Positions 23,408 through 30,910 of a DNA stretch of 32,681 nucleotides are shown piece by piece. Source of the DNA: Lachnospiraceae bacterium. Its GTDB lineage: Bacteria; Bacillota; Clostridia; Lachnospirales; Lachnospiraceae. A program made the translations under genes and the position numbers. Within the stretch, counting starts at the first letter, position 1. Each line of letters opens with the position of its first letter. The notes under the pieces were generated by a model. It was not told where the DNA came from and made no database searches. It saw only the letters and a program-made list of their open reading frames with translations. The DNA lies in contig JAKSRV010000014.1 in the NCBI GenBank assembly GCA_024403435.1, forward strand, positions 1 to 32,681, given 5' to 3'.

Positions 23408-25318
23408 ATGAGTAAACATTTCAATTTTTATAACAATAATATATATAGTAATTCGCTGAAAGCTGTTCCTACTGATTCGGGATGCTTATTTTATATTGAT
23501 TGTATCGAGGCTAAGAAATCATATGAATCAAGCAAGGTGAATATGCACGCATGTGTATTACCTGCCGAGGAAGCATATAAAGAAGCGATGGTAAATATCG
23601 CAGTTTCAAGCTCTGACATGAATGCTGTGGGTTCTAATGACAATGTTGAAATCGGTGTTGCGGTATATGATATAAAAACAGGCTTGCCGGTTGGTAAGTA
23701 TTCTGCTCAAAATGCTTCATATACAGGTTCGATATATTCTGTATTTATTGCAGATTATAAGTATAACGAGTGGGCATATGCCTTTTATTATAATGAATAT
23801 GTATATACAGATATAAGAGCCGACAGATATATTGACAAACCTGCTTACGGAGACTTTGTAAATGCGCTTCCTCTGAAAGCTGTGATTGATGTTAATCAGG
23901 AATTTGGTGATGACAATAAACCACAGATTCGTTACGAGGATGCGTTTGTATATCAGCTTCATGTAAGAGGATTTACAAAACATTCATCATCAGGTACCAA
24001 ATATAAGGGAACCTTTAGAGGCGTAATTGATAAGCTTGGTTATTTGAAAGAATTAGGTGTTACCACGCTTGAGTTTCAGCCTGTGAATGAGTTTAACGAA
24101 TGTGATTCCAAGACCGGAAGACTCAATTATTGGGGATATTGTCCGGGATTTTATTATGCTCCAAAGTCAGCATACTCATATTCGAAAAATACATCAGCTG
24201 AGTTTATCGATATGGTAAGAGCAATTCATTCCAATGATCAGGAAATCATTTTGCAGATGTATTTTGCAAATGATTTTTCAAAACGGGAGATTGTTTCTAT
24301 CCTCGAATATTGGACTGTTAAATACCATATTGACGGTTTCCATTTGCTGAGCGAGAATGCACCGATTGATTTGATTGACAGCAGTTCTTTACTTAAAGGA
24401 AGTAAGATCTGGTGTGACAGACTTGACGGTGCAAATATAGATAATGCAATTACAGGTGTGGCGCGAGACAGACGTTATGCTCTTTACAGAGATGATTATA
24501 TGTATTCTATGCGCAGATTCTTGAAGGCTGATGAGTATTCAATAAATGATGCCATAGGAAAAATGCGTGAAAACCATGAAGGTTATGCCAATATAAATTA
24601 TTTTGGCGCATTTAATACGTTTACTCTTACCGATATGGTTTCTTATGAAAGAAAGAGAAACGAAGATAATGGTGAGGATAATCGCGACGGCAGTGATTAT
24701 AACTGCAGCTGGAATTGCGGTGAAGAGGGAGCTTCGAGAAAAACAAAGGTATTGGCTCTTCGAAAGAAGCAGGTTAAAAATGCATTGTTGATGTTAATGC
24801 TGAGCGCAGGTACCCCGATGATTTATATGGGTGATGAATTGGGACGTACACAGCTTGGTAATAATAACCCATATTGTTTAGATAATAAAATAACTTGGGT
24901 TGACTGGAATTTGGCTAAAAAGCAGAATAATCGCATTGATTTTATTAAGACTGCAATAGGCATCAGAAAATCAATGGATGTTTTACATTCCGCTCGTGAG
25001 TTGTCAATGGTGGATGTATGCGGTTGCGGATATCCTGAATTGTCATATCATGGTGAAAGTGCATGGAAATCACAGACTGAAGGACACAGACATGAATTTG
25101 GTGTAATGTTTTGCGATAACGGAAAGCTGCTGTATATGGCTATAAACATGCATTGGGAGTCTGCTGTTTTGTCTATGCCGAGACCACCGAAGGGTTATGA
25201 CTGGAAATTGATTCTTACTACATCCGATGAAAAGTCTGATGAAGAAGTAGCTGAGTTAAGTGTTAAACTTTCGGAACATACTATAGCATTGTATGAAATA
25301 TGTAAAAAAGTAAAGTGA
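23408..25318 (+). CDS. GH13-family GlgX/isoamylase-like protein, predicted catalytically inactive
   Basis: 636 residues: an N-terminal beta domain resembling CBM48 (about 20-145), then an alpha-amylase TIM-barrel scaffold (from about 176, DAFVYQLHVRGFTKH) and a C-terminal beta domain. Strong GlgX-type landmarks remain: YWGYCPGFYYAPKSAYS (241-257), NGEDNRDGSDYNCSWNCGEEG (421-441) and GTPMIYMGDELGRTQ (468-482). The four catalytic regions are degenerate. Region I has Q283, A287 and N288 where D, N and H are expected; region II reads GFHLLSE, with L314 at the nucleophile; region III has D337 for the acid/base Glu; region IV has F402 and N403 for His-Asp. I infer a glycan-binding or regulatory pseudoenzyme. 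No ribosome site precedes ATG 23408. The DUF5662 gene follows 15 bases later. Confidence 0.85.
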   Translation: MSKHFNFYNNNIYSNSLKAVPTDSGCLFYIDCIEAKKSYESSKVNMHACVLPAEEAYKEAMVNIAVSSSDMNAVGSNDNVEIGVAVYDIKTGLPVGKYSAQNASYTGSIYSVFIADYKYNEWAYAFYYNEYVYTDIRADRYIDKPAYGDFVNALPLKAVIDVNQEFGDDNKPQIRYEDAFVYQLHVRGFTKHSSSGTKYKGTFRGVIDKLGYLKELGVTTLEFQPVNEFNECDSKTGRLNYWGYCPGFYYAPKSAYSYSKNTSAEFIDMVRAIHSNDQEIILQMYFANDFSKREIVSILEYWTVKYHIDGFHLLSENAPIDLIDSSSLLKGSKIWCDRLDGANIDNAITGVARDRRYALYRDDYMYSMRRFLKADEYSINDAIGKMRENHEGYANINYFGAFNTFTLTDMVSYERKRNEDNGEDNRDGSDYNCSWNCGEEGASRKTKVLALRKKQVKNALLMLMLSAGTPMIYMGDELGRTQLGNNNPYCLDNKITWVDWNLAKKQNNRIDFIKTAIGIRKSMDVLHSARELSMVDVCGCGYPELSYHGESAWKSQTEGHRHEFGVMFCDNGKLLYMAINMHWESAVLSMPRPPKGYDWKLILTTSDEKSDEEVAELSVKLSEHTIALYEICKKVK

Positions 25319-25333
25319 TATAGGGAGATATAT

Positions 25334-25879
25334 ATGGGAAAAGCGTGGAAACATTTTTGTACCATTGCTCGCCATAGAAGACTCGTAAGAAAAGGTTGCT
25401 TTGCCATTGGTTTATATTGGCAGGGTTTGACTCATGATCTTTCAAAATTCAGTCCGAGTGAGTTTAATGTGGGAGCAAAATATTTCCAGGGTGACAGAAG
25501 TCCAAACAATGCAGAACGTGAAGATATAGGCTATTCATCTGCCTGGCTTCATCATAAGGGCAGAAATAAGCATCATTACGAATATTGGATAGATTACAAT
25601 TCTCACTATAGAAAAGGTGATTGTGAAGTGATGGTGCCGGTACCGATGCCTGACAGATATATAGCAGAAATGCTGATGGACAGAATTGCGGCAAGTAAGG
25701 TGTACAGAGGAGATAAGTATACGGATAAAGATCCTTTGGATTATTATTACAGCGGTACTCAAGATGCACCTTTGCATGAATATACAAGAAGCAAATTGCT
25801 TCATTATCTTGAAATGCTTGCTGAAAAAGGTGAAAAAGAAACCTTTGCGGCGATAAAAAAAGAGCTTGTTAAGAAGTGA
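25334..25879 (+). CDS. DUF5662 family protein
   Basis: 181 residues, full length. The family pattern is clear: WQGLTHDLSKFSPSEF (29-44), KYFQGDRSPNNAERED and SSAWLHHKGRNKHHYEYWID (68-87), then MPDRYIAEMLMDRIAASKVYRGDKYTD. Conserved H, D and HHxxxNxHH suggest a metal-binding helical fold, but no activity is known. GGGAG precedes the ATG. It is 15 bases downstream of the GH13-like gene and shares its promoter. The stop codon lies inside the downstream terminator hairpin. Confidence 0.85.
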   Translation: MGKAWKHFCTIARHRRLVRKGCFAIGLYWQGLTHDLSKFSPSEFNVGAKYFQGDRSPNNAEREDIGYSSAWLHHKGRNKHHYEYWIDYNSHYRKGDCEVMVPVPMPDRYIAEMLMDRIAASKVYRGDKYTDKDPLDYYYSGTQDAPLHEYTRSKLLHYLEMLAEKGEKETFAAIKKELVKK

Positions 25880-25904
25880 CAATCATTTCTTAGCAAGCTT
25901 TTTA
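25863..25904. terminator. Bidirectional intrinsic terminator between DUF5662 and aroC
   Basis: AGCTTGTTAAGAA (25863-25875) pairs with TTCTTAGCAAGCT (25887-25899), 13 bp with one wobble, followed by a T-run; an A-run flanks the other side. It overlaps the DUF5662 stop and also lies beyond the 3' end of the convergent aroC. Confidence 0.85.
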
Positions 25905-25954
25905 TATATGGTTATTTATGACTATTTAATCGAATCTTGAATTATGAATAAATT

Positions 25955-27052
25955 TTATGAATAGAACTTTTTGATTCCGTTCATTGTTGAACTCATATTG
26001 AGAAGTAAAGCGTCAAAAACTGTTATGGCTGTCATGCATTCAAATACAACGACAGCTCTGGGAACGATAATGGGATCATGACGACCTTTTATCTGAACAC
26101 TGATTTCTTCACCGGATTTATTAACAGTATCCTGAGACTTAAAAATTGAGGGAGTAGGCTTTACATATGCTCTGACCACAACGGGTGAACCGTCACTGAT
26201 TCCTCCGAGTATACCGCCGCTGTGATTGGTTTTCTTCGATACATTATCATCCTCTATGATAAATGAATCATTGTTTTCACTTCCGAGAGAAGTACTTACC
26301 TTGGTTCCGTCACCGATTTCAACAGCTTTTACCGCACCGATGCTCATGGTTGACTTGGCAAGGTTGGCATCGAGCTTTTCAAATACGGGATCACCCAAAC
26401 CTGCAGGCAATCCTGTGACTTTACATTCCATAACACCGCCTACAGAATCGTTTTCACTTCTCATCTGAGCAACATATTCAAGTGCCTTTTTATCTGCATC
26501 ATTGTCGGGCATAGCGGTTGCATTGTTGAGAACATTCTCCCTTGAATAATTCTCAAGAGATGCTTTCACGGGACCAATCGCAGTAGTATATGCTTCCACG
26601 GTTATTCCTAAAGATGCAAGAGCTTTGGCTGCAATGGCACCTGCGGCAACACGGCCGATGGTTTCTCTTCCGGAAGAACGTCCGCCGCCTCTGTAATCGC
26701 GGAACCCGTATTTTTCATCGAATGTATAATCGGCATGACCGGGACGATAGTATGACGCAATCTCACTGTAATCCTGTGAATGCTGAGAAGTATTTCTGAC
26801 AAGCATTGAAATGGGACAACCTGTTGTCTTGCCTTCAAAAATGCCGGATAAAATCTCTACCTTGTCATCCTCTTTTCTGGGAGTTGAGAGAGAGGAGGTT
26901 CCGGGCTTTCTTCTGTCTAAGAATTTCTGTATATCTTCCTCGCAGAGCTCGATTCCTGCAGGTACACCGTCGACGACCACTCCAAGAGCGGCACCGTGAG
27001 ATTCTCCCCATGTAGTAATTCTGAATATATTTCCAAATGATGAACCAGCCAT
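25955..27052 (-). CDS. aroC: Chorismate synthase
   Basis: Final shikimate-pathway step: EPSP to chorismate, needing reduced FMN. 365 residues, normal. Family landmarks: SSFGNIFRITTWGESHG at the N-terminus, RPGHADYTFDEKYG, YRGGGRSSGRETIGRVAAGAIA, NHSGGILGGISDG, and RHDPIIVPRAVVVFE at the C-terminal end. The start ATG at 27052 gives MAGSSFGN and has GAGG 5 bases upstream; a longer in-frame TTG start at 27085 falls in a leader hairpin and is unlikely. Monocistronic as seen here, with its own promoter and a shared terminator. Confidence 0.95.
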   Translation of the reverse strand: MAGSSFGNIFRITTWGESHGAALGVVVDGVPAGIELCEEDIQKFLDRRKPGTSSLSTPRKEDDKVEILSGIFEGKTTGCPISMLVRNTSQHSQDYSEIASYYRPGHADYTFDEKYGFRDYRGGGRSSGRETIGRVAAGAIAAKALASLGITVEAYTTAIGPVKASLENYSRENVLNNATAMPDNDADKKALEYVAQMRSENDSVGGVMECKVTGLPAGLGDPVFEKLDANLAKSTMSIGAVKAVEIGDGTKVSTSLGSENNDSFIIEDDNVSKKTNHSGGILGGISDGSPVVVRAYVKPTPSIFKSQDTVNKSGEEISVQIKGRHDPIIVPRAVVVFECMTAITVFDALLLNMSSTMNGIKKFYS

Positions 27053-27067
27053 ATTAACCTCATAAAG

Positions 27068-27088
27068 TGATTGATAAAGTATCAATCA
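27068..27088. promoter_or_regulatory. 8-bp perfect inverted repeat in the aroC leader
   Basis: TGATTGAT (27068-27075) and ATCAATCA (27081-27088) around a 5-base loop lie 16 bases before the aroC start. In mRNA this makes a hairpin just upstream of the ribosome site; as DNA it could be an operator. Confidence 0.5.
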
Positions 27089-27116
27089 GCTGTTTTATAT
27101 TTTTAAGTCAACAATA

Positions 27117-27145
27117 ATATTAACAGTATTAATTACATAAGTCAA
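27117..27145 (-). promoter_or_regulatory. Promoter for aroC
   Basis: On the - strand: TTGACT (27145-27140), 17-bp spacer, TAATAT (27122-27117). The predicted start near 27110 gives an aroC leader of about 58 bases that contains the 27068-27088 hairpin. Confidence 0.6.
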
Positions 27146-27196
27146 AACATCGTAATTTATATTATATTCAAAATTTTATTTATGTGTTAAAATATG

Positions 27197-27220
27197 TAAT
27201 ACACAAAAATACGTGTATTA
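27197..27220. promoter_or_regulatory. 8-bp inverted repeat upstream of the lactonase gene
   Basis: TAATACAC (27197-27204) and GTGTATTA (27213-27220) form a perfect inverted repeat with an 8-bp spacer, and a related TGTGTTA lies at 27183-27189. No T-run follows. The arrangement suggests a protein-binding site for the gene at 27264 or for divergent aroC. Confidence 0.4.
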
Positions 27221-27263
27221 GTCAGTTCATTTAAATCAGACATCAGATTGGAGTTCAACGGTT

Positions 27264-28310
27264 ATGGCTAAAAACAAATATGTAGCTTATGTATCTACCT
27301 ATACACAGGGAGATAATCACGGAATTCGTATTTATGACGTAGATATTGATCACGGAAGATTTATTGAGAAGGATAAAGTTGAAATCAGTAACTCTTCATA
27401 TCTTGCTGAGTCCCATAACAGAAAGTATCTGTATTCTATTACGGATATGGGCGTAGAATCATTCAAGATTCTTGCGGACGGAACTCTTGAATTTATTAAT
27501 GCTGCATCTATAAACGGTATGAGAGGTTGCTATGTATCTACCGATTATACAGATCGCTATCTGTTTGTAGCAGGTTATCATGACGGAAAACTTACTGTAC
27601 TTGAGCTTAATGACGACGGATCAATCGGTAAAATTACCGATGAAATTTACCACAAGGGAATGGGAAGTATGGCTAACCGTAACTTCCGTCCTCATATTAA
27701 CTGCGCAAGAATGACTCATGACAACAGATATCTGCTTGTGGCCGATCAGGGAATGGACCATGTAAATGTATATTCTCTTGATCTTGTGAGCGGTAAAATG
27801 CGTCTGGTTGATATCATCAGAAGCGAGCTTGAGTCGGCTCCCAGACACATCAAGATCTCAAAGGATGGCAAGTTCATCTATATTCTTCATGAGCAGAAGT
27901 GTTTTATTGATGTGTATGAGTATGAATTTAAGAATGGCCTGCCTTACTTTACCAAGGTTCAGTCTCAGCAGGTTCTTAAGTGGGAATACGGTACAAATGC
28001 AGTAAGCGCATTCAGTTTCTCTACCGATTACAATTACCTTTTGACTTCAATTGCAGGTGACAATTCGGTTGCTGTATACGATGTTGATCAGAAGACAGGT
28101 AAGCTCAAAAAGAACTTTATGCTTCCTATAGCAGGTGAGTATCCCAAGGATGCGGAGATTTTTCCCAATAATAAATTCCTTGTATCACTTAACCACGAGA
28201 CCAACAGCATGACTTTCTTTGCTATCGATCTTGATGCTCATACAATGGTTATGAACGGAAAACCTCTTAAGATACATACACCTAACTGTATTATGTTCCA
28301 CAAGCTTTAA
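27264..28310 (+). CDS. Lactonase-family beta-propeller (6-phosphogluconolactonase-like)
   Basis: 348 residues of repeated propeller blades (PF10282-type). Blocks such as NFRPHINCARMTHDNRYLLVADQGMDHVNVY and SAPRHIKISKDGKFIYILHE match the usual HpHs...D.GtD and GPRH...NE segments of this family, although the first His-rich block is only partly kept. Some members hydrolyse 6-phosphogluconolactone, but many have other or unknown substrates, and no zwf or gnd lies nearby, so I give only the family. Cytoplasmic; no signal peptide. GGAG (27250-27253) precedes the ATG at 10-base spacing. It is followed 23 bases later by a secreted peptidase gene. Confidence 0.82.
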   Translation: MAKNKYVAYVSTYTQGDNHGIRIYDVDIDHGRFIEKDKVEISNSSYLAESHNRKYLYSITDMGVESFKILADGTLEFINAASINGMRGCYVSTDYTDRYLFVAGYHDGKLTVLELNDDGSIGKITDEIYHKGMGSMANRNFRPHINCARMTHDNRYLLVADQGMDHVNVYSLDLVSGKMRLVDIIRSELESAPRHIKISKDGKFIYILHEQKCFIDVYEYEFKNGLPYFTKVQSQQVLKWEYGTNAVSAFSFSTDYNYLLTSIAGDNSVAVYDVDQKTGKLKKNFMLPIAGEYPKDAEIFPNNKFLVSLNHETNSMTFFAIDLDAHTMVMNGKPLKIHTPNCIMFHKL

Positions 28311-28333
28311 TTTATAAGTCAGATTGGATTTTT

Positions 28334-29266
28334 ATGAAAAACAATAATCCCACACGTTTGAGGGGGATGCTCAACGTTTTAAGAAAAGTATCAAAAAAAA
28401 TAGCCATTCCTATATGCACAGCATTGGTAATACCTTTGTTCGTAAGCTTTGCATCCGCAGAGGGTGAGGACGGATATGTGCCTGATAATCAGGCACCCGT
28501 TGTTGATCCTGCGGATCCGGCAAATCCTGAACAGCCTGTCGAGGCAGAAATAACCGAACAACCTACGGTTATTGAAGAAACCTCCGACTTGTATCTTACC
28601 GATGCTGTGCTTAATAGCGCGCTCGAAAGATACGGAATAGCAAATAAAGAAAATTTATACGATCCAAACACCAGTTATGACGGTTACAATTTTGACCCTA
28701 ATGACGGAAGATTGATTCTTATAAATAAGACTCACTCTATACCGGATGGTTACAAAGTCGAATTGGGTACCGTTTATGGTTCATGGCAGTGTGATAAAAG
28801 AGCTGTCGAGGATGTATTGTTGTTGATAAGAGATGCAAGAAAAGCCGGAACCGGTCTTTATATTGCATCGCCTTACAGAACATCATCAATGCAGGTATCT
28901 CTTTATAACAATAAGATTACCAAGTTTATGAATACAGGCATGAGCTATTTGGAGGCTTATAAGCTTGCAGGTCAGGCAGTTACAATACCCGGCACCAGTG
29001 AGCACGAGGCCGGTCTTTGCTTTGATTTCCTGTGCGATTCATACAAATCTCTCAGTGAGGGCTTTGAAAATACAAGCGCAGGCAAATGGCTTGCTGAAAA
29101 TGCACATAAATATGGATTTATTCTCAGATATCCTAAAGAGAAAGAATATATTACGACAATCGAGTATGAACCCTGGCATTTCAGATATGTAGGTGTGGAA
29201 GCAGCTACCGTTATGTACGAGCAGGGTATTACATTAGAAGAATTTTGGGAGATTTACCTTGACTGA
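28334..29266 (+). CDS. D-alanyl-D-alanine carboxypeptidase, VanY/M15B family
   Basis: Zinc peptidase expected to trim the terminal D-Ala of peptidoglycan stem peptides outside the membrane. A signal sequence covers residues 1-42 (basic start, hydrophobic core 23-38, ASA before the likely cleavage), followed by a proline/acidic linker (47-80). The catalytic domain shows SPYRTSSMQ (179-187), SEHEAGLCFDF (222-232: zinc ligands H224 and D231) and EYEPWHFRYVG (277-287: catalytic E279, zinc ligand H282). 310 residues. The start at 28334 has a weak GGA ribosome site. No vanR/S or other van genes are here, so a housekeeping wall role rather than resistance is likely. Its stop overlaps tgt by 8 bases. 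Confidence 0.9.
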   Translation: MKNNNPTRLRGMLNVLRKVSKKIAIPICTALVIPLFVSFASAEGEDGYVPDNQAPVVDPADPANPEQPVEAEITEQPTVIEETSDLYLTDAVLNSALERYGIANKENLYDPNTSYDGYNFDPNDGRLILINKTHSIPDGYKVELGTVYGSWQCDKRAVEDVLLLIRDARKAGTGLYIASPYRTSSMQVSLYNNKITKFMNTGMSYLEAYKLAGQAVTIPGTSEHEAGLCFDFLCDSYKSLSEGFENTSAGKWLAENAHKYGFILRYPKEKEYITTIEYEPWHFRYVGVEAATVMYEQGITLEEFWEIYLD

Positions 29267-30398
29267 ATATAAATTGTTAAAAACCGAAGGACGTGCAAAG
29301 AGAGCAGAGTTTACCACTGTTCACGGTACTGTTCAGACACCGCTTTTTATGAATGTCGGTACTGTCGGCGTAATTAAGGGAGCTGTATCTACAGAAGACT
29401 TGGAAAATATAGGATGCCAGGTGGAACTGTCAAATACATATCATCTTCATGTCAGACCGGGAGATCAGTTGATACATGATCTTGGCGGCTTGCATAAGTT
29501 TATGGTATGGAATAAACCGATACTTACAGATTCCGGCGGATTCCAGGTTTTTTCACTTGCCGGCCTCAGAAAAATAAAAGAGGAGGGAGTTACTTTTCAT
29601 TCACATGTTGACGGAAGACTTATTTTTATGGGTCCCGAGGAAAGCATGAGGATTCAGTCAAATCTTGCATCTACAATTGCAATGGCATTTGATGAATGTC
29701 CTCCCGCAAAGGCAGAACGTGCCTATGTTCAGCCTTCTGTAGACAGAACAACAAGATGGCTTGAGCGTTGTAAAAAGGAAATGGACAGACTTAACAGTCT
29801 GGATACAACTATAAATAAAGAACAGCTTTTGTTTGGAATTAACCAGGGAGCTGTATATGCGGATATCAGAATTGAACATGCAAAGAGAATCAGCGAACTG
29901 GATTTGCCCGGATATGCGGTTGGTGGTCTTGCTGTAGGTGAGACACATGAAGAAATGTACGATATTCTTGATAATGTAGTACCATATTTGCCTCAAAACA
30001 AGCCTACATATCTTATGGGCGTTGGTACGCCGGCCAATATTCTTGAAGGTGTTGAACGCGGTATTGATTTCTTTGATTGTGTATATCCTTCTAGAAACGG
30101 TCGCCATGGTCATGTATACACTGAACATGGCAAGCTGAATATGAAAAATGCCAAGTTCAAGAATGATATGAGGCCTATATCCGAGAAGTGCAAATGCCCC
30201 GCATGCAGCAGATATTCAAGAGCGTATATCAGACATCTTCTTTGCGCCGATGAGATGCTTGGTATGAGATTATGCGTGCTTCATAATCTCTACTTCTATA
30301 ATAATATGATGGCTGAAATCAGAACGGCATTGGATGAAGGCAGATTTGCCGCTTATAAGAAGGCAATGCTTGACAGTTTTGCTGCCGGAGAAGAGTAA
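29259..30398 (+). CDS. tgt: tRNA-guanine transglycosylase (queuine tRNA-ribosyltransferase)
   Basis: Exchanges guanine-34 for the queuosine precursor preQ1 in GUN-anticodon tRNAs. The general-base motif is TDSGGFQVFSL (D91), the nucleophile region is FFDCVYPSRNGRHG, and the C-terminal zinc site is CKCPACSRYSRAYIRHL. 379 residues is normal. The start is TTG 29259 with GGGAG (29247-29251) at 7-base spacing, giving MTEYKLLKTEGRAKRAEF; it overlaps the VanY gene by 8 bases. The following gene is yajC, a common tgt-yajC neighbourhood. Confidence 0.95.
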   Translation: MTEYKLLKTEGRAKRAEFTTVHGTVQTPLFMNVGTVGVIKGAVSTEDLENIGCQVELSNTYHLHVRPGDQLIHDLGGLHKFMVWNKPILTDSGGFQVFSLAGLRKIKEEGVTFHSHVDGRLIFMGPEESMRIQSNLASTIAMAFDECPPAKAERAYVQPSVDRTTRWLERCKKEMDRLNSLDTTINKEQLLFGINQGAVYADIRIEHAKRISELDLPGYAVGGLAVGETHEEMYDILDNVVPYLPQNKPTYLMGVGTPANILEGVERGIDFFDCVYPSRNGRHGHVYTEHGKLNMKNAKFKNDMRPISEKCKCPACSRYSRAYIRHLLCADEMLGMRLCVLHNLYFYNNMMAEIRTALDEGRFAAYKKAMLDSFAAGEE

Positions 30399-30416
30399 AA
30401 AAGATAATATTAACAC

Positions 30417-30445
30417 TTGCCCATAAGGGGATTTTTGTGTAATAT
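30417..30445 (+). promoter_or_regulatory. Putative promoter for yajC
   Basis: TTGCCC (30417-30422), 17-bp spacer, TAATAT (30440-30445), 43 bases before yajC. Reasonable hexamers; yajC may also receive read-through from tgt. Confidence 0.5.
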
Positions 30446-30487
30446 AAAGTCGTTGTACTTTTTTATAAATGCATTAGGAGGCTTACA

Positions 30488-30850
30488 ATGAATTACTTAG
30501 TTCTTTTGACTGAAACCGCTACTGAGGCCGCTGCTGAGGGTGAAGTATCAGCTGCAGGCGGATGGATGAGCGTTATTGGAATGGTTGCAATCTATGGTGT
30601 AATCATTTTTGGTATGTGGTTTTTCTTTATGAGACCCCAGAAGAAGGAACAGAAGCGTCTCAAGGAAATGCTCAATAATATGAGCGTTGGAGATTGCGTT
30701 CTTACTACATCCGGATTCTATGGAATCATTATCGACATCACAGATGATACCGTAATTGTAGAGTTTGGAAACAACCGTAACTGCCGTATTCCTATGGATA
30801 AGACAGCTATCAGCAGGGTTGAGAAATCTGAATCAAGTACAGAGGCATAA
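30488..30850 (+). CDS. yajC: Preprotein translocase subunit YajC
   Basis: Small accessory membrane subunit of the Sec translocon that associates with SecDF. One membrane helix (about residues 20-48, WMSVIGMVAIYGVIIFGMWFFF) is followed by the hallmark MRPQKKEQKRLKEMLNNMSVGDCVLTTSGFYGIIIDITDD. 120 residues, normal. GGAGG lies before the ATG. It sits after tgt as in many bacteria, but secD and secF do not follow; leuB does. Confidence 0.93.
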   Translation: MNYLVLLTETATEAAAEGEVSAAGGWMSVIGMVAIYGVIIFGMWFFFMRPQKKEQKRLKEMLNNMSVGDCVLTTSGFYGIIIDITDDTVIVEFGNNRNCRIPMDKTAISRVEKSESSTEA

Positions 30851-30864
30851 AATTAAAAAGATTC

Positions 30865-30888
30865 AGGGCAGCCATGGCTGCCCTTTTT
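30865..30888 (+). terminator. Strong intrinsic terminator after yajC
   Basis: GGGCAGCCATGGCTGCCC (30866-30883) is a perfect 18-base palindrome, giving a GC-rich 7-bp stem with a CATG loop and five T's. It ends only about 22 bases before the leuB ATG. Confidence 0.9.
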
Positions 30889-30910
30889 CTGCAAAAGGAG
30901 ATTAGAGAAA

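Noticed and set aside
23408-25318. Annotating the GH13-like protein as an active pullulanase or glycogen debranching enzyme
   Set aside because: All catalytic regions lack the required residues, so an activity name would mislead.
28334-29266. VanY-like peptidase as vancomycin-resistance determinant
   Set aside because: No vanR/S, vanH, ligase or vanX genes nearby; the neighbours are tgt and a lactonase-family gene.
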